Source: Erythrobacter sp. 3-20A1M
GTDB lineage: Bacteria; Pseudomonadota; Alphaproteobacteria; Sphingomonadales; Sphingomonadaceae
DNA: 64,000 nucleotides
NCBI RefSeq assembly: GCF_018636735.1
Contig: NZ_CP045200.1
Span: 1,488,001 to 1,552,000, forward strand
Direction: 5' to 3'
Shown here: positions 1-7,638 of the stretch, piece by piece
Numbering within the stretch: the first letter of the stretch is position 1
Layout of the letters: each line of letters opens with the position of its first letter
The notes under the pieces: generated by a model
Told to the model about the DNA's origin: nothing
Seen by the model: the letters and a program-made list of their open reading frames with translations, nothing else
Databases searched by the model: none
Position numbers and translations under genes: made by a program

Positions 1-104
1 GCACGCACGATGGCCTCCTCCGCGACGATGTTGAGGTGGTCGGTCAGGGCCGGGTCGCTCGCCAGCCAGTCGATCAATGCGGCGCGCAGGGCGGTTTCCA
101 TCAT
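1..104 (-). CDS. DUF3168 GTA/phage tail terminator, 5' part only
   Basis: Only the first 34 codons lie in the window; the gene continues past the left edge. The visible N-terminus (MMETALRAALIDWLASD, then an ALTDHLNIVAEEA stretch) looks like the start of DUF3168 proteins, the tail terminator (g8 position) of Rhodobacter-type gene transfer agents. It would cap the tail tube at the head-tail joint. Its ATG overlaps the stop of the preceding 56-aa ORF as ATGA (101-104), so it is the next cistron of the GTA operon. A second in-frame ATG follows at once, so the exact start is uncertain by one codon. The family call is based on position plus a short match. Confidence 0.7.
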   Translation of the reverse strand, partial: MMETALRAALIDWLASDPALTDHLNIVAEEAIVR

Positions 105-271
105 CGCTCGTCTCCGAACAGGGGCCAGAGCAGCGCTGCGTCGCGCCACCGGGCTTCGTCGCCACGCCGCCGGTGCAGCATGTCGTCGGCCCGCGCACCG
201 GCTGCTTTCGCGGCGCGGTCGGTCATTCGACGCACTAGCGCCGCGCCGCCGGTCAGCTGCGCGGCGATCAT
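101..271 (-). CDS. Small GTA-operon protein, 56 aa, unknown
   Basis: A 56-residue basic, Ala/Arg-rich ORF (starts MIAAQLTGGAALVRR, ends LLWPLFGDER) fits exactly between two GTA genes. Its start overlaps the connector stop as ATGA (268-271) and its stop overlaps the DUF3168 start as ATGA (101-104). This double coupling is the main evidence that it is translated. It sits where RcGTA has g7, the head-closure/stopper protein, but is about half the usual length (roughly 110 aa) and I see no recognisable stopper motif. It may be an unrelated small protein or a strongly reduced g7. No function is assigned. Confidence 0.6.
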   Translation of the reverse strand: MIAAQLTGGAALVRRMTDRAAKAAGARADDMLHRRRGDEARWRDAALLWPLFGDER

Positions 272-813
272 GCGAGGCGCATCCGGCGCCACGGCTGCCA
301 CAGCGCGGCGATGGCGGCGGGCGGTTGCGATTCGCCCCCTTCTACCCGCTCGCGGAAGAGATGCGCGGCGAGGCGCAGCATCCCGTGGCGCAGACCGTCG
401 GGCACGGCGGACCATGTGGCGGCGAGCCCCGCATCGAAGCGGACGCGCACCCGGCCAGCAGCGCCCTGGCGCAGCAGCCGGACATGCCCGGTTCCGTCCG
501 CCGCGATGTCGAAGGCGTAGGCATCGGCGGCGAAGGGGAAGGCGGGACCGTCGGCCGGAACCCCCTCGACCTGCGTGATCGCCAGCACTGGCCGGGTGCC
601 TAGCACCCGCCACTCGCCCGATGCGGGCAGCGTTTCCTCCGCCGTCGCCACCAGCGGCAGCACGCCGGTAAAGGCCTCGCACGCCTCCGCCGCCGTGCGC
701 AGCAGCGCGGCGAGCGCCGCATCGTCGCCGGTGGTGGTGATCGCCAGCCAGTGCTTCAATTCGGCCAGCGCCGCCGCCCCGGGGTCGGGCGGGGTGATGA
801 AAGTCCGCTGCAT
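268..813 (-). CDS. GTA head-tail connector (gp6-like, phiE125 gp8 family)
   Basis: A 181-aa protein in the g6 position of the GTA head cluster, directly after the capsid gene. It would form the ring joining the portal to the tail. It opens MQRTFITPPD and has the helical AALAELKHWLAI and AAEACEAFTG segments and a C-terminal LRLAAHLFRERVEGG helix typical of phage gp6-like/phiE125 gp8-family connectors. The reading frame is open further upstream to 888, but I chose the ATG at 813 because a GGAG lies about 10 nt before it and the added N-terminus looks non-native. It ends in an ATGA overlap with the next ORF. High confidence in family, moderate in start. Confidence 0.85.
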   Translation of the reverse strand: MQRTFITPPDPGAAALAELKHWLAITTTGDDAALAALLRTAAEACEAFTGVLPLVATAEETLPASGEWRVLGTRPVLAITQVEGVPADGPAFPFAADAYAFDIAADGTGHVRLLRQGAAGRVRVRFDAGLAATWSAVPDGLRHGMLRLAAHLFRERVEGGESQPPAAIAALWQPWRRMRLA

Positions 814-899
814 GGGAGAGTGGCTCCGGTCAGTTGTGAGAGTGCGGAAAGGGTGTTTGTTTGCGCACGCCCATCCGGGCGCGCGCAAACAACAACCTC

Positions 900-2087
900 T
901 TACCCCTCGATCTTCAGCAGCTTGATCGCCGCGCTATCCAGCACCTGCCCGCCCACGCGCTTGGTGGCGTAGAAATGCACGAACGGCTTGTTGGTGAAGG
1001 GATCGCGCAGCACCTGCGTCGCGCTGCGCTCCGCGATCAGATAGCCGTGGCGGAAATTGCCGAAGGCGATGGGGAAAGCGCCGGTCGCGATGTCGGGCAT
1101 GTCCTCCGCCTCGATCACCGGATAGCCGAGCAGCCGGTCGGGCTGTCCCTCCACCATGCCCGGCTGCCACAGGAACGCGCCGTCGCCGGTCTTCAGCTTG
1201 CGCACCTGCGCCAGCGTGGCCGAGTTCATCACGAAGCTCGCGCCCTGGCGATGCCCTGCCTTCAGCGTGTGGACCAGATCGATCAGCAGCGCGTCGGGGG
1301 CCATGCCCAGCCCGGCATCGTCGCCGGTACCCACATATTGCAGCGTGCCGAAGGCGCGGATCGAGTCCGCGGCGGCGGAAGCCGGCGCGGCGAGGAACCC
1401 CTCCGGCTGGTTGGTGCCGGTGCCGGTCACGAAGGCCGCCCCTTCCGCGCGGGCGAACTCCATCGCGATCTCGCTCGCCAGCCACGCCTCCAGATCGAAG
1501 CCCGCATCGTCCAGCATCGCCTGCGAAGCGGCGGGGTTGGCGTAGAGCTCGCCCGTCGGCGGGGCGATCTCGGCGAAGCGCGGGGTGTCGGTCTCCGGCC
1601 GACCGGCGGTCTCGCTGACCCAGCCCGAGGCGGTGCCGCCGGTGGACACAAGCTTGCGATAACCGGCGCTGCCGGTCTGCACGACCTGCGCGATGGCGCG
1701 GATCGGGCTGATCTCGGTCAGTTCGCGGGCGATCAGCGCGTCGATCTGGCGCGGCACGGCATAGCCGCCGTCCGATGGCACCGCGCCGCTGATCGACTTG
1801 ATCTCCGCGGTGGAGCCGCGCCGCAGGTAGCCGTCGACGAAGCCTTTCACTTCGGGCGTGTCGGAGACGGGCGCGAGCGCGGGACGTGTCGCCGCGCGGG
1901 CGATGCGGTCGACCCGGGCCTTCACCTCGTCGACGTCGGTGCGCAACGTCGCGATCGCGGCGTCGGCCCCTTTCTGCTTCGCTTCGAGAACGTCCTGGCG
2001 CGCGACGATGTCGAAGCTCTGCTCGGCCGGGTCGGCGGGAACGGAGGCGATGGTGGGGGTGGCCATGGGGGTGGTGGCGATATCCAT
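900..2087 (-). CDS. GTA/phage major capsid protein, HK97 fold
   Basis: A 395-aa HK97-type major capsid protein (g5 position) that builds the particle shell. The first ~75 residues are a charged, helical delta-like segment (EAKQKGADAAIATLRTDV) that the neighbouring prohead protease would remove. The body has the family's signature stretches GAVPSDGGYAVPRQI, GYRKLVSTGGTASGWVSE, a GTGTNQPEGFL loop, LGYPVIEAEDMPD and the AFGNFRHGYLIAER end. I start at the ATG at 2087 because AGAAAGGA lies about 11 nt upstream; the frame stays open to 2165. The gene follows the protease after an 86-bp gap. Confidence 0.93.
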   Translation of the reverse strand: MDIATTPMATPTIASVPADPAEQSFDIVARQDVLEAKQKGADAAIATLRTDVDEVKARVDRIARAATRPALAPVSDTPEVKGFVDGYLRRGSTAEIKSISGAVPSDGGYAVPRQIDALIARELTEISPIRAIAQVVQTGSAGYRKLVSTGGTASGWVSETAGRPETDTPRFAEIAPPTGELYANPAASQAMLDDAGFDLEAWLASEIAMEFARAEGAAFVTGTGTNQPEGFLAAPASAAADSIRAFGTLQYVGTGDDAGLGMAPDALLIDLVHTLKAGHRQGASFVMNSATLAQVRKLKTGDGAFLWQPGMVEGQPDRLLGYPVIEAEDMPDIATGAFPIAFGNFRHGYLIAERSATQVLRDPFTNKPFVHFYATKRVGGQVLDSAAIKLLKIEG

Positions 2088-2173
2088 AGGGGTACGGTCC
2101 TTTCTTGGGGGGATGGGGATAATTTGGAACCAGGTGTGAGGGGGGAGCAGGAGGCCTTCGCCCACGCGGGGCC

Positions 2174-2599
2174 TTACGATGCGACGAAATGCACTCTCGC
2201 GCCGTGTTGCAGAGGGTGGGTGACGAGGCTCACCTCGAACAGGTCCACCTCCGTCAGTTCGCGCCCCGCGAGCGAGTGCGTGGCGGCCCGGGTGCGGAAG
2301 CCGAAGCTGAGGCCGTCGATCGCGCGGCGGCGCAGCAGCGTGCCCGCCCGGCCCGCCGGGTTGTCGATCGCGGCAATCACGCGCAGACCGCGCGCGTCCT
2401 CCGCGATATGTTCGACCCAGCCGATACGCTGGTCGGGGCGGTGCTGCCAGAACAGCGGCAAGGAATCCTTGCGTCCGGCCAGCGTGCGCACGAACGCGCC
2501 GCGCCGGATGGTGTCGCGCGCGCCGTCCGCTCGGTCGAACAGGGCGGCGTATCCTGCGAAGCGGAGCGTGTCCCTGCCCCGGACCCGATCCGGGCTCAT
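2174..2599 (-). CDS. GTA prohead protease (HK97 family)
   Basis: A 141-aa HK97-family prohead protease (g4 position) that matures the capsid during assembly. It begins MSPDRVRGRDTLRFAGYAALF, the usual opening strand, and has the LPLFWQHRPDQRIGWVE segment with the conserved His, followed by the RRRAIDGLSFGF segment with the conserved Ser and the LTEVDLFEVSLVTHPL end. The ATG overlaps the stop of the DUF6127 gene as ATGA (2596-2599), which settles the start although the frame is open to 2716. It is shorter than many phage prohead proteases, as is usual in GTA clusters. Confidence 0.92.
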   Translation of the reverse strand: MSPDRVRGRDTLRFAGYAALFDRADGARDTIRRGAFVRTLAGRKDSLPLFWQHRPDQRIGWVEHIAEDARGLRVIAAIDNPAGRAGTLLRRRAIDGLSFGFRTRAATHSLAGRELTEVDLFEVSLVTHPLQHGARVHFVAS

Positions 2600-2904
2600 T
2601 TCAGCAGCTCCGTCAGGCCGAGCCGCACCGCCAGCCCGATCAGCAGCAGCGCGGTCAGCCCGCGCAGCAGCCAGGCGAGCATCGCCTTCCACGCGCTTTT
2701 CTTGGCATCGCGCCACGCGCCCAGCAGCTCGCGCAATTCGCCAAGGTCGCCCTGCGCCTTCGCATCGCCCAAGCCCATGCGGGCGAGCGCGCGATCCGCG
2801 CCCAGATCGCTCGCCTCCTCCACGATGGCGCGCAGCGTCACCAGGTCGCCGCCCTTCGCCTGCGCCTCGGCCATCAGCCGGGCGAGCATGTCCACATTGT
2901 GCAT
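2596..2904 (-). CDS. DUF6127 membrane protein in GTA cluster
   Basis: A 102-aa protein between portal and protease. The N-terminal half is helical and acidic (DMLARLMAEAQAKGGDLVT, ASDLGADRALARMGL); residues ~72-100 form one membrane-spanning helix (AMLAWLLRGLTALLLIGLAV). It resembles DUF6127 proteins seen in sphingomonad GTA clusters at the g3.5 position. The role is not known; a membrane-anchored assembly helper is a guess. It starts 5 bp after the portal stop and overlaps the protease start by 4 bp, so it is coupled on both sides. Confidence 0.8.
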   Translation of the reverse strand: MHNVDMLARLMAEAQAKGGDLVTLRAIVEEASDLGADRALARMGLGDAKAQGDLGELRELLGAWRDAKKSAWKAMLAWLLRGLTALLLIGLAVRLGLTELLK

Positions 2905-2909
2905 CTCGG

Positions 2910-4049
2910 TCACTCCAGTCCCAGCAAAGCGCGCTTCTCGCCGTCGGTCAGGAAGTCGGCGGCGCTGACCTGCGCCCACAGCTTCTCGCGGTCCTCGGCC
3001 AGCGCGGGGATGCGGTCGAGATCGACCGACAGCCGGGCATCCGGGAACCACGGGCCAAGCCCCTCGGCCACGCCCGACAGGATTTTCCCCGCCAGCGGCA
3101 GCAGGGTGAGCCGCCACAGCGCGCGGTTGGCCTCGCGGTAATTGGCGTAGGTGTTGTCGCCCGGCAGGCCGAGCAGCATCGGCGGCACGCCGAAGGCGAG
3201 CGCGATGTCGCGCGCCGCCGCGGCCTTCAGCGTGGCGAAGTCCATGTCCGCCGGGCTCATCGCCATCGATTGCCAGGCCAGCCCGCCTTCCAGCAGCATC
3301 GGCCGGCCCGCATTCCCCTCGCCCGAGAAAGCGCGTTCCAGCTCGCCCTTCAGCCGCTCGAACTGCTCGCCCGTCAGCGCCATGCCGTCGCCCGGCTGGT
3401 GCACCAACGCGCCCGAAGGCCGCGCTGCATTGGCCAGCAGCGCGCGGTTCCACTCCGTCGCCGCATTGTGCGCGGCGACCGCACGCTCGGCGGCGGCAAG
3501 GCAGCCTGCGCCGTAATGGTCGTCGCCCGGATGGATCGATTTGAGATGCACGATCTCGGGCCAACCGTTCTCGTCCTCCAGCGGGATGGCAACCGTGCGC
3601 GCGCCGAGCCGGTACTCGTAGGACGCGGGCCAGCCGTCGGGGCCGGGCAGGATCGCCACCCGCTCGGGGCGCAGCGCGAACAGCTCCACCGGCGTACCCG
3701 CGCCGTCCTTCAGCACCTGCACATAGGCATTGCCGTGCAGCAGCAGGTGCGCCGCCAGCGTTTCGAGCAGCGACTGCCCGGCGGACGTCGCGCCGACCAG
3801 CTTCGCGAGCGCCGGATCGGTATCGGCCAGCGGCGCGCTGCCGACGCCCTCGGCCACGATCCGCACGCTGCGCTGCGCGACCGGGTTCTCCACGAACGCC
3901 TGCCGCAGCGCGCCGGAATAGTCGAACGGCCGATGCGCCGGACCGCCCTCGAAAGCGGTCGCCCACGGCGAAACGAACCCGCGCGCGATAGGCACGCGGG
4001 GAGCCGCCCCGCCCTTGAAGGCGGAAGCGATGGTAGTGAGGAAAGACAT
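2910..4049 (-). CDS. GTA portal protein (HK97 family)
   Basis: A 379-aa HK97-type portal protein (g3), the dodecameric DNA gate at the capsid vertex. Typical stretches are FVENPVAQRSVRIVAEGVGS, LLLHGNAYVQVLKD, a LHLKSIHP-like segment, WNRALLANAARPSGAL, the AFGVPPMLLGLPGDNTYANY motif and WRLTLLPLAGKIL. Length matches GTA portals (about 380-400 aa). Unlike the usual layout, the terminase gene does not lie directly upstream; two opposite-strand lipoprotein genes intervene, leaving about 60 bp between the divergent portal and lipoprotein starts. The portal may therefore need its own promoter there or rely on antisense read-through from terminase. Confidence 0.95.
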   Translation of the reverse strand: MSFLTTIASAFKGGAAPRVPIARGFVSPWATAFEGGPAHRPFDYSGALRQAFVENPVAQRSVRIVAEGVGSAPLADTDPALAKLVGATSAGQSLLETLAAHLLLHGNAYVQVLKDGAGTPVELFALRPERVAILPGPDGWPASYEYRLGARTVAIPLEDENGWPEIVHLKSIHPGDDHYGAGCLAAAERAVAAHNAATEWNRALLANAARPSGALVHQPGDGMALTGEQFERLKGELERAFSGEGNAGRPMLLEGGLAWQSMAMSPADMDFATLKAAAARDIALAFGVPPMLLGLPGDNTYANYREANRALWRLTLLPLAGKILSGVAEGLGPWFPDARLSVDLDRIPALAEDREKLWAQVSAADFLTDGEKRALLGLE

Positions 4050-4108
4050 GTGATTTGCTCCCGGATGAGGAGTGTGGGACTACTACGTCGTCATGCGACG
4101 GAGGGGCT

Positions 4109-4600
4109 TTGAGGCGGAGGTTTGCAATCTTGTCGTACTGCTTCGGCGCCATGGCCACCTCGTGCAGCGAACGTGCACCGGTGGACTGCGAAGCCGTCGC
4201 GCGTGAAATCTACGCCTGCGTCGGCGATGATGCGGATCGCATCACAAGCTGCATTCCGTTTTCGCGTCCGGCCAGACTGAGCGGCGTCTGGACGAGCGAC
4301 TTCGAACACAACGTCTTCTTCGAAGACGACGCCAGCGAGAGCGACATGGATGATCTGGCGCGGTTCGAACGCTATGTCGTTGAATACCCGGAACTGACCG
4401 GCGCCGGTGAGGCTCTGCGTTCCGTGAAGCAAGGCAAAGATGCCGTTATCGTACACCTCTCCTTCATCGGGCGGCGCCCTCTGTGCGACCCGATCCACTC
4501 GCGTCCATGGATACTTGTCGACAAGGTGATCTCCCATCGCATTCTGGAGAAGCGCCCACCCGGCGCAATCACTTGGGACCCGGATAACGCGAAGCAATGA
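4109..4600 (+). CDS. Putative lipoprotein inserted in the GTA cluster (first of two)
   Basis: A 163-aa protein of no family I recognise, on the strand opposite to the GTA genes. I start at TTG 4109, which has GGAGGGGC just upstream and gives a short basic leader RRRFAILSYCFGAMATSC; ATSC is a plausible but not ideal lipobox. An upstream in-frame ATG (4055) adds a sequence that does not look like a signal. The mature part is acidic, with cysteine pairs (DCEAVAREIYACVGDD, ITSCIPFS, PLCDPIHS), suggesting an exported, disulfide-bonded protein. Its stop overlaps the next gene's start by 4 bp, so the two form an operon. Confidence 0.65.
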   Translation: MRRRFAILSYCFGAMATSCSERAPVDCEAVAREIYACVGDDADRITSCIPFSRPARLSGVWTSDFEHNVFFEDDASESDMDDLARFERYVVEYPELTGAGEALRSVKQGKDAVIVHLSFIGRRPLCDPIHSRPWILVDKVISHRILEKRPPGAITWDPDNAKQ

Positions 4601-5082
4601 GAAGAAGTCCTGCAGCATTTCGAGCAAGCCTGCTCGTTGGCCTCACCATGCTGCTGACCGGTTGTTCCTACATCTACGACATAACGGCAGAACTCCGCGG
4701 CGGGGAACTGGTATTCACCAGCGGGAAGGACTGGTTTCGCGAACGGTGCGTGCGCGAGATCGCAGTGATTGCCGCTGATCGAAGGGATCGCGCCGAGGCG
4801 GCGCCGGGCGATGACGCCAGCCGCGGGGGCTTTGGCATGTACTGGCGCGACGTCGTCGGTTATCACTGCGCCAATCGTTTTCCGATTGGCTACGGGCAGC
4901 GGCTTGCCGGTGAGGCATTGCCCGAGGGACAGGCGACCGGAACCGTCAGTGCGAAGCCGCTCAAGATCGGCGTGGTATATGACGTTCAAACGGTTTCCGG
5001 TGCCACCGGCTATGGCAGCGGGCGGTTTGTAATCCGGGCGGATGGCACTGTTCAAAATTTTGGCACCTCGAAGCGCGACTAG
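4597..5082 (+). CDS. Putative lipoprotein inserted in the GTA cluster (second of two)
   Basis: A 161-aa lipoprotein of unknown function. It begins MRRSPAAFRASLLVGLTMLL followed by a good lipobox, LTGC (Cys23), and continues as a small, exported domain with several cysteines (RERCVREIAV, YHCANRFPIG). It is coupled to the preceding lipoprotein gene by ATGA (4597-4600). Its TAG stop interlocks with the TAG of the convergent terminase gene in the 4-bp sequence ctag (5079-5082), so the insertion left no spare sequence on that side. I cannot assign a role; an accessory cargo of the GTA locus or an independent surface lipoprotein are both possible. Confidence 0.75.
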   Translation: MRRSPAAFRASLLVGLTMLLTGCSYIYDITAELRGGELVFTSGKDWFRERCVREIAVIAADRRDRAEAAPGDDASRGGFGMYWRDVVGYHCANRFPIGYGQRLAGEALPEGQATGTVSAKPLKIGVVYDVQTVSGATGYGSGRFVIRADGTVQNFGTSKRD

Positions 5083-6449
5083 AACCCGACTACCTGAGGC
5101 CTCCCAACCCGCCCCAGCATCAGCTCGGTCAGCGCCCAGACCAGCGCGTCGGCGCGGTCGGGCGAGCGGCCCGGGCCTTCGTAGCCGCCGCCCGCCATCA
5201 GGCCGCACAGCTCGTCCTCCAGCTTCGCGAACAGGGCGGCGTGGCGCACGCGGCCGGCTTCGTAGAGCGCGGCGACCGGTTCGGCGCGGGCGGTCTTGCC
5301 GCGGCTCGCATGGACCAGCTTGACCGGCAGGGTGATCTCCGCCGCGCGTAGCACGCTGGCGACCATCGCGCCGCCCTGATTGGCCTCGGCCACCACGCGG
5401 TCGGCGTGCCATGCCGCCGCCGCCTCCGCCACCGCACGCGCCCAGCGTTCGGGGCTGGGGCGCTCCACGCTGGCATCGGCGAGGACCAAGGCGGTGCCGT
5501 CCGCCAGCAGCGCGGCGACCACGATGCCGCAGGCGTCGCCCTGCGCGCTGGCGGGCGGGTCGACGCCGATGACGACGCGCGACCACGCACCGTCCGGCGC
5601 TGGCCCACCCCCCGATCCCGTGCCGCAGGCGGGAGGGGAAGCAGCTTCGCGGCACCGCTCCAGCAGGGCGCGGCTCCACAGCGCGCCGTCGACTTCGGCG
5701 AGGAGTTCGCCGTTCAGTTCCTGCCGGCCGAAGCTGGTGCCCGCATATTGCCGCTCGATCACCGCGATGAAGCCGGGCGAGAGATTGCGCGCATTGGCGA
5801 GCGTGGTGCCGCCGGTCACCACCGTGCCCTCGTCCGCGATCAGCCGCCGGACCAGCGGCACCGCGCGCGGGGTGGTGGTCACCACGCTGCGCGGATCGCG
5901 CCCGAGCCTGAGGCCGAGCTGGAGATTGTCCCAGCACGCCTCCGCCCGGCTGGTGCTGGCGGGCCATTTCGCCAGCTCGTCGCACCAGGCGTGGCTGTGC
6001 TGCGGGCCGCGGAGGCTTTCCGGCTCGGCGGCGGAATAGAGCCGCGCCTCCGCCCCACCCGGCCAGCGCAGCAGGTTCTTCGACGGCTCGAAGCGGGGGC
6101 GCTGCTTCGCGCCCGCCACCGCCAGCAGACCGCTCGGCCCCTCGACCATGATCGCGCGCGCCTCGGCCAGCGAGGCCCCGACCAGCGCGATCCGCGCGGT
6201 GCCGTCGGCCTGCGCGACGGCGCGGGCCCATTCGGCCCCCGCGCGCGTCTTGCCGAAGCCGCGGCCCGCCATCAGCAGCCAGGTCGACCATTCGCCCGGC
6301 GGGGCGATCTGGCCGTCATGCGCCTGGAGTTCCCAATGCTTGTCGAAGGCGAGTCGTTCGTCTTGGGCCATGTCCTGTATGAAATCGGCCCGTCGGCCGC
6401 GCCTTATGCGACCGAGATAGCGACCGCGTGCGTCCGCCATCTCAACCAT
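5079..6449 (-). CDS. GTA large terminase subunit (DNA packaging ATPase/nuclease)
   Basis: A 456-aa large terminase (g2) that pumps host DNA into GTA heads. Walker A is AGRGFGKT (residues 61-68) and the Walker B/catalytic Glu is in AWCDELAKW (about 154-162). The C-terminal RNase H-like nuclease shows VVIGVDPPAS, VVAEANQGG and PDRADALVWAL with the expected acidic residues. GTA terminases package about headful lengths without a specific pac site. I start at ATG 6449 because GGAGGA lies 5 nt upstream; this overlaps the preceding gene by 8 bp. A second ATG at 6440 is possible. The stop interlocks with the convergent lipoprotein gene. Confidence 0.95.
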   Translation of the reverse strand: MVEMADARGRYLGRIRRGRRADFIQDMAQDERLAFDKHWELQAHDGQIAPPGEWSTWLLMAGRGFGKTRAGAEWARAVAQADGTARIALVGASLAEARAIMVEGPSGLLAVAGAKQRPRFEPSKNLLRWPGGAEARLYSAAEPESLRGPQHSHAWCDELAKWPASTSRAEACWDNLQLGLRLGRDPRSVVTTTPRAVPLVRRLIADEGTVVTGGTTLANARNLSPGFIAVIERQYAGTSFGRQELNGELLAEVDGALWSRALLERCREAASPPACGTGSGGGPAPDGAWSRVVIGVDPPASAQGDACGIVVAALLADGTALVLADASVERPSPERWARAVAEAAAAWHADRVVAEANQGGAMVASVLRAAEITLPVKLVHASRGKTARAEPVAALYEAGRVRHAALFAKLEDELCGLMAGGGYEGPGRSPDRADALVWALTELMLGRVGRPQVVGF

Positions 6450-7050
6450 GCGCGTCCTCCGGCGGCAGGTCGCCATCTTCGCGCCGCATCCGGTCGATCA
6501 GGTCGTTGATCGAGGCGATGACCTCTTCTTCGGAGCGCTCATCCTGGCTCGCGCGAATTTCCGCGATGGTCTGGCGATGCGCGGCGAGCAGGCGGATCGC
6601 GTTGGCGACGTCGATCCTGCGGTCCGGCAGGTTGCCGCGCAGATGCGCCAGCACCTCCATTTCCAGATGCTCGTACCCCTCGTGCAGCGCGGCGCGCCAC
6701 TTCCGCGCGAAGGCGGGATCGTCGCGGCGCTTCTTGTAGGCGGTTGCGACGGGCACGTTGGCGGCGCGCGCGCTGGCCGAGACGCTGGAGCTGTGGGCCA
6801 GCTCCTCCAAAAACGCGGCGCGCCAGTGCGGCGGGGGCGGGGCGGTCTGCCCGCGCAGGGCCTTGCGCTGGCCGGCCTCGCGCGCCGCATCCCATGCGCG
6901 GGCGAGCCGCGCATCGTGCCGCCGCCGGTGATAGGCGGTGGACCGCTCCACCCCGGCCTCGCGAAAGGCCTCGGCCACACTCCCTCCCCTGCGAAGCGCG
7001 GCGAGGAACGGCTCCTCCCACGTCCGCCGTTCCGCATTGCTGGCGGTCAT
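6442..7050 (-). CDS. GTA small terminase-like DNA-binding protein (g1 position)
   Basis: A 202-aa protein directly before the large terminase, the place of GTA g1 (small terminase). It contains two tandem, clearly related helix-turn-helix modules: residues ~14-58 (FLAALRRGGSVAEAFREAG, then STAYHRRRHD) and ~79-125 (FLEELAHSSSVSASARAAN, then ATAYKKRRDD). The C-terminal third is a long helix with DVANAIRLLAAHRQTIAEI and an acidic tail. Small terminases bind DNA and feed it to the large subunit. This is the first gene of the visible GTA operon, and a transposon begins only about 120 bp upstream of its ATG. Function is inferred from position and fold. Confidence 0.8.
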   Translation of the reverse strand: MTASNAERRTWEEPFLAALRRGGSVAEAFREAGVERSTAYHRRRHDARLARAWDAAREAGQRKALRGQTAPPPPHWRAAFLEELAHSSSVSASARAANVPVATAYKKRRDDPAFARKWRAALHEGYEHLEMEVLAHLRGNLPDRRIDVANAIRLLAAHRQTIAEIRASQDERSEEEVIASINDLIDRMRREDGDLPPEDAHG

Positions 7051-7162
7051 GGCTGGCCCTCCCAGGTCCGTTGATATGATGAAGCGCGACAGCCGAACGA
7101 GAGCGGGCGACCCCCCATTGCTGGAGCGCCGCCCGTTCGAATCACACTATCGCGATGTTCCG

Positions 7163-7170
7163 TTTCTCTA
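7163..7170. repeat. Left 8-bp target-site duplication
   Basis: The octamer tttctcta lies immediately outside the left inverted end and is repeated exactly at 10756-10763 outside the right end. IS1595-family elements are known to duplicate 8 bp on insertion. Confidence 0.9.
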
Positions 7171-7195
7171 GGCGTTTATGTCGTTTACAAACCCA
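7171..7195 (+). repeat. Left terminal inverted repeat of the transposon
   Basis: Reads inward GGCGTTTATG, a two-base variable step, then TTTACAAACCCA. The reverse complement of 10731-10755 matches it at 21 of 25 positions, the mismatches falling at positions 5, 8, 12 and 13. Confidence 0.9.
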
Positions 7196-7638
7196 AGAGA
7201 AAGAACACCGCTCGCAAGGCGGAATAACCTAGGAAACACAGGGCCATAAACAGCAGGGTTCCGAATTCGAGGTCCTGCAATGACGGTGGCTTTCGCATGC
7301 CGCCGGGTAACCGATACGGTTAGATTTAGGAAAGGTCTTTGCGCGGAAGCGCGGAATGAATCTATTTGATTCAAAGCTGGCAATGCCATTCACCGCACTG
7401 GTGATTCGTTTCGTCGCGGTTTCAGCACGACTCACCTTGCAAGTAGGATTTAATATATCTAGATCGCGTTTAACAGGGCTTGAGGGGGGTGTGAGTCGAG
7501 CCATGATGATTGATCTAACAGCACTGAGCACAGCAGAGCGCGATGATTCTAAGGTTGAAGAACCTCGGCGGGCGCTTGACTATCCTAAATCCGAGCCAGT
7601 ACTCGAAAGCTCCTACATATTTCCGAAGGTAGAGAGCA
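7196..7638. other. Left non-coding arm of the transposon
   Basis: About 440 bp between the left inverted end and the first cargo gene. Both strands have short open frames (for example 7229-7531 minus and 7356-7694 plus) but none has a convincing start, composition or protein-like sequence. I see no tRNA or clear terminator. It probably holds the promoter of the proteinase gene. Confidence 0.5.

Noticed and set aside
861-4112. 1083-codon open frame on the plus strand across the capsid-protease-portal genes.
   Set aside because: It is antisense to well-recognised GTA genes, has no family-like motif, and long antisense frames are common at this GC content.
7081-7170. tRNA-like T-loop TTCGAAT at 7136-7142 near the transposon end, as if the element had inserted by a tRNA.
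   Set aside because: The 5 bases on each side do not pair and no acceptor or anticodon stem can be drawn.
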